Of a DNA stretch of 62,712 bases, positions 8,841-15,733 are shown piece after piece. The translations under genes were made by a program, and so were the position numbers. Below the pieces are notes generated by a model that saw nothing but the letters and a program-made list of their open reading frames with translations, searched no databases and was not told the origin of the DNA. Every line of letters starts with the position of its first letter. The stretch's first letter is position 1. The stretch comes from Leptolinea sp. (GTDB lineage: Bacteria > Chloroflexota > Anaerolineae > Anaerolineales > Anaerolineaceae), in assembly GCA_012798535.1 (NCBI GenBank), contig JAAZMZ010000036.1, forward strand, positions 1 to 62,712, in the 5' to 3' direction.

Positions 8841-9887
8841 CTATGCGCCATTTGCTTGAAAGTGGTTTTTCAGATCAAAGGCAGAAAATACACCTGATGA
8901 TGTTACTACCCCGCTGATCAGAGTGGGCGGGGTGATATCGAAAGCCGGGTAGAAACCCTTCACACCTTCTTTGACAATCCGTGTTCCCAGAGCCATCAGG
9001 CTTTCCTCAGGGTTACGCATTTCGATTTGCACTTCGTTGATGTCTGGTTCAGAAATGGATGGATTCCGTAAAATGTAACAGGGTATTTTATGATAATGCG
9101 CCGCGATAGCCAACTGGTATGTACCAACCTTGTTCACGGCATAACCATCCAGAGTTACCACATCCGCTGCACAGGCAAAAACGTCGATCATACCCTGTGA
9201 CATCATGAAAGCCGGCATATTGTCGGTAACTACTGTCACCGGTATATCCATCTCCCGTGCCATACTGGCTGTCAGGCGCGCACCCTGTAAGAACGGCCGT
9301 GTCTCCGGACATATCAGTGATACCGCTTTACCGGCTTTTCGGGCTTCAAGGAGAGTGTATCCAAGGAGTGTTTCGGCAAAACAGTGCGTCAGCAGCTTGA
9401 CTTTCTCGGGGAACAAGCCGGCCGCAAATGAACCGATCTTCTGGTCTTCTTCATATCGTTCTTTTAATCTTGTGTATACAAAATCCAGAGTCAAGCGTTC
9501 CACATCACTGCCGGACTTGATCGCCTGTAATGCAACCGCCAGTATCTGCTGCATATGACGTACCTGAAAGGCAGAAGTGGTCGGGCGGGCACGTCCTAAT
9601 TCATCGGCTGCCCTAGATAAATATTCCATTCCGCCTTCCGGCTTCATGGTGCCGGCCGTACGCGCTGCCAGCACCATGCCATACGCCGAAGCCAGCCAGG
9701 GGCCCATGCTCTGCGTAACCATGTTGCGGATGGCCTGGACAACCTCCTGGTACTCCCGGCATTCCACAAAATCCACCTTCATGGGGTAATTTCGCCTGTC
9801 TAGAATCCTTACCACGCCATCTTCATAGCGTGCTACGTTCTGTGGGTGGATCAGGTATCCCAGGCCATCAGCATAATCGAATTGCAT
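8841..9887 (-). CDS. MtnA/eIF2B-alpha-family sugar-phosphate isomerase (divergent)
   Basis: The 348-residue protein belongs to the methylthioribose-1-phosphate isomerase / eIF2B-like family, which converts aldose 1-phosphates to ketose 1-phosphates. Family landmarks are AIRNMV (about 52-57), GRARPTT (98-104), LLTHC with the catalytic-type Cys169, PETRPFLQGARLTA (about 194-207) and NKVGTYQLA (252-260). Two sites differ from true MtnA: RGAPAIG is replaced by QSMGPWLAS, and the segment usually reading NGD before NK reads D247-G-Y249, so the usual Asp is Tyr. A different substrate from methylthioribose-1-P is therefore likely. It is the last gene of the PTS locus, 39 bases after the cupin gene. 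The substrate is inferred to be a PTS-imported sugar phosphate; this was not shown. Confidence 0.75.
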   Translation of the reverse strand: MQFDYADGLGYLIHPQNVARYEDGVVRILDRRNYPMKVDFVECREYQEVVQAIRNMVTQSMGPWLASAYGMVLAARTAGTMKPEGGMEYLSRAADELGRARPTTSAFQVRHMQQILAVALQAIKSGSDVERLTLDFVYTRLKERYEEDQKIGSFAAGLFPEKVKLLTHCFAETLLGYTLLEARKAGKAVSLICPETRPFLQGARLTASMAREMDIPVTVVTDNMPAFMMSQGMIDVFACAADVVTLDGYAVNKVGTYQLAIAAHYHKIPCYILRNPSISEPDINEVQIEMRNPEESLMALGTRIVKEGVKGFYPAFDITPPTLISGVVTSSGVFSAFDLKNHFQANGA

Positions 9888-9926
9888 AGAGGGTATTTCT
9901 CTTTCCTTTGCTTGCTTTGCCTGTTG

Positions 9927-10334
9927 TTACTTGTTTTCTTTTTCGTTCAATTTCGCCAGCATCTCTTTGTTGGGGATCACACACAGAAATCCCATCGGTT
10001 CATCACCAACAGCAGCCAGGTCATGATGTTCCCACGGTTTGATAAAGATCAGATCACGTGGATTTAGATCGTAAACCTGATCCTCGATCGTCACGCGAGC
10101 TTTTCCATGTAAGATCATAACGCCATGCACATGCTCGTGATAATCACGGGTGGCAGAATGACCTCCCGGCTGGATGAGGAAGTAACGAAAGACGAAATGT
10201 TCCGCGCCTTCATCCCTGCCAATAAGGATCTTACCGCTGGCACCTTTGGCCGCACCGTCATCATACTTCTTTGCATGTACATTTTCCCAATCAAATGCCG
10301 TCTCTGTTCCAATAAAACGATGTACTACAGCCAT
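9927..10334 (-). CDS. Small single-domain cupin protein
   Basis: The 135-residue protein shows the two cupin motifs: G-H-S-x5-H-E-H-x-H-G-V-M-I-L-H-G (about residues 58-77), whose histidines are suited to binding a metal ion, and PWEHHDL (about 98-104). Small cupins of this sort include sugar or sugar-acid isomerases, epimerases and ligand-binding regulators, and the sequence alone does not choose among them. A Shine-Dalgarno-like GAGAGGAA precedes the ATG. The gene starts a short transcription unit (cupin, then isomerase) separated from the HPr gene by a terminator and about 190 bases of AT-rich DNA that probably holds a promoter. The location suggests a role in processing the sugar taken up by the PTS. 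Confidence 0.8.
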   Translation of the reverse strand: MAVVHRFIGTETAFDWENVHAKKYDDGAAKGASGKILIGRDEGAEHFVFRYFLIQPGGHSATRDYHEHVHGVMILHGKARVTIEDQVYDLNPRDLIFIKPWEHHDLAAVGDEPMGFLCVIPNKEMLAKLNEKENK

Positions 10335-10525
10335 ATTTTCCTCTCTTACTCTACATCTAAATGAATGTGAATATCTGTTGTTTTAATGAGCATATGAAAT
10401 TTGTTTCACTTCATAATATTTTGTGCAAATTTATTGAGATTATATTATTTTCAAGTATTTTGTACAAGCCATAATCTACTCTTTTCTGAAACCAGTCATA
10501 TATGCAATAATTGACGGAAGAAATT

Positions 10526-10556
10526 GAAAAAAACACTCCGTTTGCCGGAGTGTTTC
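10526..10556 (-). terminator. Terminator after the HPr gene
   Basis: On the minus strand, arms aacactccg and cggagtgtt close a 4-base loop and are followed by a run of eight T. It begins seven bases after the HPr stop codon. The stretch 10335-10525 beyond it is AT-rich and is the probable promoter region of the cupin gene; no single promoter stands out. Confidence 0.85.
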
Positions 10557-10563
10557 TCATGCT

Positions 10564-10842
10564 TTATACATTTTCACCAAAATTCGTGTTGATCAATTCC
10601 TGGATGGCAGCGATCACATCCGCTTCTTTTTCGCCGCTGGCATTGATCAATATCTCGTGCCCCGAATCAACACCGAGCGTCAAGACAGAAAGGATGCTCT
10701 TCGCATTGACCAGCGCGCTGTTAGTTGTCACATTTTTTACTTTAATATCACAGGGGAAGGAATTGCACGTCTTTACAAACACTGATGCCGGGCGGGCATG
10801 TAATCCGGCTGGATGGGACACGATAAATTTCGCCTCAGACAA
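10564..10842 (-). CDS. HPr-family phosphocarrier protein of the PTS
   Basis: The 92-residue protein passes phosphate from enzyme I to EIIA. The phospho-site motif GLHARPAS places the active His at residue 15. The regulatory-serine region KSILSVLTLGV aligns Ser49 with Ser46 of Bacillus HPr, so HPr-kinase control is possible but not shown. Translation starts at a TTG at 10842: an AGGAGG lies six bases upstream and overlaps the stop of the preceding gene, implying translational coupling. No enzyme I gene is in the window. Confidence 0.93.
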   Translation of the reverse strand: MSEAKFIVSHPAGLHARPASVFVKTCNSFPCDIKVKNVTTNSALVNAKSILSVLTLGVDSGHEILINASGEKEADVIAAIQELINTNFGENV

Positions 10843-10852
10843 GGTAAACCTC

Positions 10853-11254
10853 CTACTTTTTATTAATTTCGTGCAGTGAGTTTAAGATAAACTCCCGTGG
10901 AAATAGCTCGCGAATCAATTTTCCGGAAGCGAATTTTGGCAGGAAATTACCGGCATTCGTTAATAGAGGTAGAAAAATTTTCTTGCGCGCCTTATCCCAG
11001 GGTATTTCAATATCTTTTGAATGCCTGTTGATCTCAGATTTGCTCCACGATTTTACTTTCGGGGAGAGTTGTTCCGTCATTGAATCAATCAGAAATTGTT
11101 TGATACTCTGATAATTTTTCCATGAGGTGTAGATCAACAGAGCATACAGGAGGATCGCCCCATTGATCCACAGGCTGTTTTGGTAATACCAGTCTCCCAC
11201 CTTCATACCCCATTCCCCGATAAAACCACGGATGATACTCTGAACAATACTCAT
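10853..11254 (-). CDS. Unrecognised 133-residue membrane protein inside the PTS locus
   Basis: I do not recognise this protein. A short amphipathic N-terminus (IIRGFIGEWG) leads into one clear membrane segment (about residues 30-45, WINGAILLYALLIY). A charged, Trp- and Lys-rich cytoplasmic part follows, with conserved-looking stretches PWDKARKKIFLPLL and FPREFILNSLHEINKK. No signal peptidase site or enzymatic motif was seen. It lies between the EIIC terminator and HPr, and its stop overlaps the HPr ribosome binding site. A role linked to the PTS, such as an accessory membrane subunit or regulator, is inferred only from position. Confidence 0.7.
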   Translation of the reverse strand: MSIVQSIIRGFIGEWGMKVGDWYYQNSLWINGAILLYALLIYTSWKNYQSIKQFLIDSMTEQLSPKVKSWSKSEINRHSKDIEIPWDKARKKIFLPLLTNAGNFLPKFASGKLIRELFPREFILNSLHEINKK

Positions 11255-11270
11255 TTATGCAATCCTGGTG

Positions 11271-11308
11271 AAAAAATTGGGCGCATCAATGAACAGATGC
11301 GCCCAATT
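11271..11308 (-). terminator. Terminator or attenuator after the EIIC gene
   Basis: Perfect 13-bp arms (11275-11287 and 11296-11308) with an 8-base loop are followed on the minus strand by a run of T. It lies only about 20 bases before the start of the 133-residue protein gene, so it could be a partial terminator that lowers expression of the downstream pair, or a stabilising hairpin. Confidence 0.8.
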
Positions 11309-11352
11309 GTATCTGATATTCAGAAAAAGTTTCTGAATAATTTTATTGAATA

Positions 11353-12762
11353 TTACGCTTTTTCCTCTACAGGTGCTCCAGCAGCCTTTTCCCAGCTCTT
11401 GGTATTCTTCGAGAAGAAGAAGAACAATGCAGCAATAGCGGCCAGTAAAATGACCAAACCAACAACGCCGAGTGCCGCAACCAGGTTGGTGAATACAAAC
11501 GGAGGCCAGAGGAAGCCATCGCCAATGGAGATGATCTTGACAGCATTGGCCGGCATTTCGAACTTGGCAGCCATAGCCGCGCTGGTGAACAGGTCAGCCA
11601 TGCTGGTACCGAAGTAGAAGCCTACTCCGAGCGTTATTAAACCAGCGAGAATGATGCGGACAACATTCCCCTTCATCAGAGGCGCACACATGGCAACCAC
11701 GAATGGAATGATGGCCAGGTCAGCGAACAGCAGGACATGATTTCCGGGCAGGATGAAGGAAAGCAAGATCACCAACGGAACCAGTACCAACGATGAGGAG
11801 ATGGCGGCCGGGTGTCCAATCAAGATGGCGGAATCAAGGCCGATGTAGAATTCGCGACCACCGTAGTGTTTCTGCATGAAAGTGCGGGCAGCTTCGGAAA
11901 CGGGGATCAAACCTTCCATCAAGATCTTGACCATGCGGGGCAGCAGAAGCATCACAGCGGCCAGGTTCATACCGCATTGCAAAACTTTGGAGATGACGGT
12001 CGCAGCATCACCGGCATTATAGTAACCGATGATTCCCAGGATCAAACCAATGACCAAACCCTGGATGATAGGCTCGCCCAGTACACCAAATTTCTTCTGA
12101 ATGGTCTCGGTATCAGCATTCCAATCACGCAGACCGGGGATCTTTTCGATCAGCCAGTTGACGCCGATGGCAATCGGGACAACCGGTGCGGAGGTCAGGT
12201 GAGGAATGGAAATGCCGGGCAATCCGTAGAAATGCTGCACAGCTTTGGCCGTCCAGTCAGCCAGGAACAGAGCGAAAGCAGCGGCGATGGCGGCAGCGAC
12301 AAGGCCGTACCAGAGTTGACCGGTGGCAGCTACGATCAGGGAACCGATGAAGGCGAAGTGCCAGAAGTTCCAGATGTCAACATTCAGGGTCTTGGTTACA
12401 TTGGTGAACAGTAAAACCAGGTTGACGAGCAGCGCAATCGGGATGACCCAAAGACCAACGGATGAACCGAATGCAATGGCGGCAGCAGACGGCCAACCAA
12501 CATCAACGGTATCGAGTTTGATGCCGGTGTTGGTAACCATGGCCTGGGCAACACCTGATAGGCTGGACCACATCAGGTTAATTACCAGATTGATGCCAAT
12601 GAAAGCGATTCCAATGGTAACGCCGGCGCGGAAAGCACGAGCCGGTTTGGCTCCCATGGCCCAGGCAAGCAAGAAGATAAAGATAGGCAAAACAACAGTT
12701 GAGCCAAGACTATCAATTACGGTTTTCAATCCAGCTAAAAATGCATCCATCGAATCCTCCAA
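11353..12762 (-). CDS. PTS EIIC component, galactitol (GAT) family
   Basis: This 469-residue polytopic protein is the sugar-translocating subunit of a PTS transporter. The N-terminus (LGSTVVLPIFIFLLAWAMGA) and later segments such as GVNWLIEKIPGLRDWN, KHYGGREFYIGLDSAILIGHPA and GLITLGVGFYFGTSMADLFT are characteristic of the GatC/EIIC-GAT family, which handles galactitol and related polyols or pentoses. The real substrate is unknown. About ten to twelve hydrophobic segments are visible and the C-terminus is short, charged and probably cytoplasmic. A GGAGG ribosome site precedes the ATG, 34 bases after the EIIB stop. Confidence 0.9.
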   Translation of the reverse strand: MEDSMDAFLAGLKTVIDSLGSTVVLPIFIFLLAWAMGAKPARAFRAGVTIGIAFIGINLVINLMWSSLSGVAQAMVTNTGIKLDTVDVGWPSAAAIAFGSSVGLWVIPIALLVNLVLLFTNVTKTLNVDIWNFWHFAFIGSLIVAATGQLWYGLVAAAIAAAFALFLADWTAKAVQHFYGLPGISIPHLTSAPVVPIAIGVNWLIEKIPGLRDWNADTETIQKKFGVLGEPIIQGLVIGLILGIIGYYNAGDAATVISKVLQCGMNLAAVMLLLPRMVKILMEGLIPVSEAARTFMQKHYGGREFYIGLDSAILIGHPAAISSSLVLVPLVILLSFILPGNHVLLFADLAIIPFVVAMCAPLMKGNVVRIILAGLITLGVGFYFGTSMADLFTSAAMAAKFEMPANAVKIISIGDGFLWPPFVFTNLVAALGVVGLVILLAAIAALFFFFSKNTKSWEKAAGAPVEEKA

Positions 12763-12796
12763 ACATCATTTGATTTTTTGTCGAGAGTTCTCAGAT

Positions 12797-13087
12797 TCAA
12801 CTACGCAGTATTTTCTCGATCTGGTTTAGCACCTCCTCCTTTCCAACGCCGGTAAGGAACGCCAGCGTCTGGATAACCGGTTTTCCAAGATTGGCGGGAA
12901 CAGGTGTAGTCGTCACGATCAAATCAGCAGACGCTGCCAGGCTGGGAACTTCCATCGCCTTGCACTGCTGAGTGGTCACCTTGATTCCACGTTCTTGCAT
13001 GGCTTCTTCAATTCCAATAGCGACAACTGTTGAAGTAGCGATCGCTGTGCCGCAAGCTACCAGAACCAGTTTCGTTTTCTCTGCCAT
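12797..13087 (-). CDS. PTS EIIB component, galactitol/lactose-cellobiose-like P-loop type
   Basis: The 96-residue protein carries the phospho-cysteine loop LVACGTAIATSTVV with the active Cys at residue 12. It receives phosphate from EIIA and phosphorylates the sugar during transport. The ATG at 13087 is preferred over the GTG six bases upstream, because AGGAGG lies eight bases before the ATG but only two before the GTG. Its position between EIIA and EIIC and the GatB-like sequence support a three-gene PTS permease with separate subunits. Confidence 0.9.
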   Translation of the reverse strand: MAEKTKLVLVACGTAIATSTVVAIGIEEAMQERGIKVTTQQCKAMEVPSLAASADLIVTTTPVPANLGKPVIQTLAFLTGVGKEEVLNQIEKILRS

Positions 13088-13124
13088 ATCCACGACCTCC
13101 TAGTCGGTGATTATTGTTTTCAGG

Positions 13125-13586
13125 TTACGCCAATGCGGCCTGAACATCTTCGAATGTAGCGGCGGAAATCAACTTATCTACAGTCTCGGGCTTCTGGAGA
13201 ACTCCGGCAATCTCTTGAAGCATTTCAATTTGAGATTTTGGTTGTTCCAAAGATAGTAAGAATACAAGCCTGACTTTCACTTCTTCGTCCGGTTGGATCA
13301 TATTTTTAAAGACCACCGGTCTTTTTAATGTGGCCAACGCGACTCCTGGTTTAAGTACGTGAACGACATCAGTATGCGGAATGGCGGCATTCACTTCTCC
13401 CCCTAGAGGGAGGCCGGTCGGTAATTTTTGTTCCCGGCTCAGTGCGGCATCAACAAAGGTATCTTTGACATAACCATCGATGAAAAGTCGTATTCCCAGA
13501 TTTTCTATTACATCCGTCGCATCTCTGGCATCCATTTTAAGACAGACAGCATCTCGATCTAAAAGTTGAAGCAGTTTATTGCTCAT
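13125..13586 (-). CDS. PTS EIIA component, mannitol/fructose/galactitol (EIIA-2) type
   Basis: The 153-residue protein has the PTS_EIIA_2 fold signature. The segment AAIPHTDVVHVLKPGVALATL contains the probable phospho-accepting His71 after Ile-Pro. The later part (PDEEVKVRLVFLLSL followed by LQEIAGVLQ) matches the family core. It accepts phosphate from HPr-His15 and donates it to the EIIB Cys. It is the first gene of the PTS locus, behind a promoter in the space shared with infC. Confidence 0.9.
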   Translation of the reverse strand: MSNKLLQLLDRDAVCLKMDARDATDVIENLGIRLFIDGYVKDTFVDAALSREQKLPTGLPLGGEVNAAIPHTDVVHVLKPGVALATLKRPVVFKNMIQPDEEVKVRLVFLLSLEQPKSQIEMLQEIAGVLQKPETVDKLISAATFEDVQAALA

Positions 13587-13646
13587 ATTTACAGTAACCC
13601 GTCCCGGTAAAATTAGTTGCAGATTAACTAAGATTAATTTTACATT

Positions 13647-13674
13647 ATTATACAGTATTGCCGGTGAACGGCAA
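13647..13674 (-). promoter_or_regulatory. Promoter of the PTS locus with overlapping operator-like palindrome
   Basis: Read on the minus strand, TTGCCG (13669-13674) and TATAAT (13647-13652) are 16 bases apart. An inverted repeat tattgccg/cggcaata (13656-13663 and 13669-13676, 5-base centre) covers the -35 box and spacer. This is the layout of a repressor operator. A second inverted repeat, gtaaaatta/taattttac (13607-13615 and 13635-13643), lies just downstream of the -10 box. No transcription factor gene is adjacent. Confidence 0.6.
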
Positions 13675-13707
13675 TATGATTTAATAGCGATAGATGAAGA
13701 AATATGG

Positions 13708-13713
13708 TATGAT
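13708..13713 (+). promoter_or_regulatory. Probable -10 box of the infC-rpmI-rplT operon
   Basis: TATGAT is preceded by TGG, giving an extended -10 like appearance. A convincing -35 is missing. Transcription from here would give a leader of about 45 bases before the infC start. Confidence 0.4.
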
Positions 13714-13765
13714 TCCCTCGATTTATCAAAAAATCAATATTTTTATGTACCCACAGGAGTAGACT

Positions 13766-14365
13766 ATCAGCGCCAATAATTATCGAGTCAACGAGACAAT
13801 TCGGGTTCCAGAAGTTCGCCTGATCGGAGCAGATGGTGAGAACGCAGGCGTGGTCTCAATTGAACAGGCTCTACGCATGGCCAGAGAAGCCGAACTAGAC
13901 CTTGTTGAAGTTTCAGGAAATGCCTCGCCGCCTGTCTGCCGGATCATGGACTTCGGGAAGTTCCTTTACGAACGGACAAAAAAGGAACGTGAAGCGAAGA
14001 AATCTCAAACCAAGATAGAAGTCAAAGAGATTCGCCTTCGACCGAAAACCAATGAACATCACCGCTCTTTTAAAACTCGAGATGCCCGACGCTGGTTGAA
14101 TGATGGGATGAAAGTGCGGGTGACGGTGCGTTTTCGCGGCCGCGAGATCACCTACCCTGAGTTAGCTCTGGAAGATCTGCGGGAAATTGCGGCTGAACTG
14201 GCCGATATATCGACGGTGGAACAGGTGCCAGCAATCGAAGGCCGCGTGATGACCATGGTTTTAGGCCCTTCTAAACCCGGAAAAAAGAAGCCAGCCACGG
14301 ATGCTCATAAATCCGAAGATGCGGCATCACCGCAGGATGCCGTCAGCGATTCAACACAAATTTGA
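13766..14365 (+). CDS. infC: Translation initiation factor IF-3, apparent AUC start codon
   Basis: IF-3 binds the 30S subunit, checks start-codon pairing and prevents premature 50S joining. The family's N-terminal motif, here NYRVNETIRVPEVRLIGADG, lies upstream of any ATG, GTG or TTG in frame. The frame is closed by a TAG at 13760-13762, leaving only ACT, ATC and a few codons before that motif. An AGGAG at 13755-13759 sits six bases before ATC 13766, so ATC is the likely start. This parallels the AUU start of E. coli infC, which lets IF-3 repress its own synthesis. The product is 199 residues with the linker KKEREAKKSQTKIEVKEIRLRPKT and a C-terminal domain. Starting at GTG 13850 would delete conserved residues. 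Confidence 0.93.
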   Translation: MSANNYRVNETIRVPEVRLIGADGENAGVVSIEQALRMAREAELDLVEVSGNASPPVCRIMDFGKFLYERTKKEREAKKSQTKIEVKEIRLRPKTNEHHRSFKTRDARRWLNDGMKVRVTVRFRGREITYPELALEDLREIAAELADISTVEQVPAIEGRVMTMVLGPSKPGKKKPATDAHKSEDAASPQDAVSDSTQI

Positions 14366-14438
14366 GGTAAAATAAAGGTTTGTATTTTCCAGGGATTCTT
14401 ATGAATTCTTGGTTGATTCTGCAGAGAGGAGTTTTACT

Positions 14439-14666
14439 GTGCCACGCAAGGTTAAAGCAGGTAAGATCAAACTAAAGACCCATAAAGCAACCTCGAAACG
14501 GTTCCGCCTGACCGGGTCCGGTACTTTGATGCGCACAAAAGGCGGAAAGAGCCATCTTCGCCGCCGTACATCGAAACGCACAAAGACCTTACTGTCAGAG
14601 ATGGTACCAGTGCAGGGCGAGAAGATCGTCCAGCGCGTCCGCCGTCTCGCCCCTAACATGAAATAG
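14439..14666 (+). CDS. rpmI: 50S ribosomal protein L35
   Basis: The 75-residue product begins MPRKVKAGKIKLKTHKATSK and is rich in Lys and Arg, with KGGKSHLRRRTSKRTK typical of L35. The start is GTG 14439, eight bases after the ribosome site AGAGAGGA; the frame is open further upstream but those residues are not L35-like. It lies 73 bases after infC in the standard infC-rpmI-rplT order. A 6-bp hairpin (14650-14655 with 14664-14669) at its 3' end is followed by a T-run at 14676-14682 and may reduce read-through. Confidence 0.95.
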   Translation: MPRKVKAGKIKLKTHKATSKRFRLTGSGTLMRTKGGKSHLRRRTSKRTKTLLSEMVPVQGEKIVQRVRRLAPNMK

Positions 14667-14693
14667 GGGAGTGTCTTTTTTTGGTGCGGCCGT

Positions 14694-14727
14694 TGGGTGT
14701 TCATAACTGACAAACTGTCGACGCCCA
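14694..14727 (+). promoter_or_regulatory. Structured rpmI-rplT spacer, candidate L20 autoregulatory site
   Basis: In the 83-base spacer, tgggtgt (14694-14700) pairs with acgccca (14721-14727). The enclosed segment can form a second small stem gac/gtc, leaving an asymmetric internal loop. L20 is known to regulate its operon by binding an mRNA mimic of its 23S rRNA site. Whether this structure is such a mimic is a guess. Confidence 0.3.
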
Positions 14728-14749
14728 GGGGTTCGCGAAGGAGTACTGT

Positions 14750-15100
14750 ATGGCAAGAGTAAAAGGTGGCCCCAAAAGCCATCTGCGCCACAAGAAAATG
14801 TTGAAAATAAGCAAAGGCACTTTCGGCAGCCGCCACCGGCTTTACCGCCGCGCGAATGAAACCATGCTGAAAGGTCTTTGGTATGCCACCCGTGACCGCC
14901 GCAATCGCCGTCGCGATTTGCGCCGCCTGTGGATCGTTCGTATCAACGCGGCTGCCCGTTCCCAGGGCATGTCTTACAGTCGCTTGATCGCTGGCATGAA
15001 ATCGGCCGGTATTTCCCTCAACCGGAAGATGCTGGCTGATCTGGCAGTCCGAGATCCCAAGGCATTTGCGGCAGTGGTGGGAAAAGCGAAATCAGCGTAA
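14750..15100 (+). CDS. rplT: 50S ribosomal protein L20
   Basis: The 116-residue protein is standard length and fully conserved in pattern: [19 protein letters not shown], then [41 protein letters not shown] and [25 protein letters not shown]20 binds 23S rRNA early in 50S assembly. A strong ribosome site (GAAGGAG) precedes the ATG. It is the last gene of the operon, followed by a terminator. Confidence 0.97.
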   Translation: MARVKGGPKSHLRHKKMLKISKGTFGSRHRLYRRANETMLKGLWYATRDRRNRRRDLRRLWIVRINAAARSQGMSYSRLIAGMKSAGISLNRKMLADLAVRDPKAFAAVVGKAKSA

Positions 15101-15120
15101 TTCCCCCTCTCTCTGCGAGA

Positions 15121-15153
15121 AACAGGATGGTCAATCGCCATCCTGTTTTTTTT
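15121..15153 (+). terminator. Terminator of the infC operon
   Basis: Arms aacaggatgg and ccatcctgtt surround the loop tcaatcg, followed by seven more T. Confidence 0.9.
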
Positions 15154-15180
15154 AGATGTAAAATCAATATCGAACTGACT

Positions 15181-15729
15181 ATGTCGACATATCTGATCAA
15201 GGATCTGACAATCCAAATCGAACAGGGTGATATTACGCTTCAAACTGTGGATGCGATTGTGAATGCCGCCAATAAGTTCCTTCAACATGGCGGTGGTGTG
15301 GCCGGTGCCATTGTATCCAGAGGAGGAAATGTCATTCAAAGGGAATCAAATGACTGGGTGAATCTTCATGGGCAGGTCACTCATGACCATCCGGCCATCA
15401 CCGGGCCAGGAACTCTGCCCTGCCGCCATATCATCCATGCCGTTGGTCCAATCTGGGGGGAAGGTAATGAAGTTTATAAACTTCAACAGGCTATCACAGC
15501 CAGCCTTATGGTAGCCAATGATCTGAAATGCACATCAATCGCATTTCCGGCTATTTCGACCGGAATTTATGGTTTTCCCATGAAACTGGCAGCCGGTTGC
15601 TTTTTCCAATCGATTGCGGATTTCGCTTCTAGTGATTCTTTACATTTTCTTCAGATTATAAAAATCATCCTTCGAGAAATGGAAGACTGTCTAATTTTCG
15701 ATTCGGAATTTTCCCGGGCGGTTGATTGA
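15181..15729 (+). CDS. Macro-domain protein (ADP-ribose-binding fold)
   Basis: The 182-residue product has the macro-domain core: IEQGDIT (about 14-20), DAIVNAANKFLQHGGGVAGAI (residues about 25-45) and FPAISTGIYGFP (about 122-133). These form the ADP-ribose binding pocket. Relatives remove mono-ADP-ribose from proteins or nucleic acids, or deacetylate O-acetyl-ADP-ribose. The ATG at 15181 is chosen because residues encoded upstream would overlap the rplT terminator and are not family-like. No clear ribosome site precedes it. TAAAAT at about 15157-15162 could be a -10 box just behind the terminator, which would leave a very short leader. Its stop lies four bases before the next gene. Confidence 0.9.
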   Translation: MSTYLIKDLTIQIEQGDITLQTVDAIVNAANKFLQHGGGVAGAIVSRGGNVIQRESNDWVNLHGQVTHDHPAITGPGTLPCRHIIHAVGPIWGEGNEVYKLQQAITASLMVANDLKCTSIAFPAISTGIYGFPMKLAAGCFFQSIADFASSDSLHFLQIIKIILREMEDCLIFDSEFSRAVD

Positions 15730-15733
15730 TCGG

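Noticed and set aside
13656..13676. Hairpin as a terminator
   Set aside because: No T-run in either direction and it overlaps the -35 box of the PTS promoter, so an operator is more likely.
13850..14365. infC starting at the in-frame GTG at 13850
   Set aside because: It would remove the conserved IF-3 N-terminal motif and lacks a ribosome site, while AGGAG before ATC 13766 fits.
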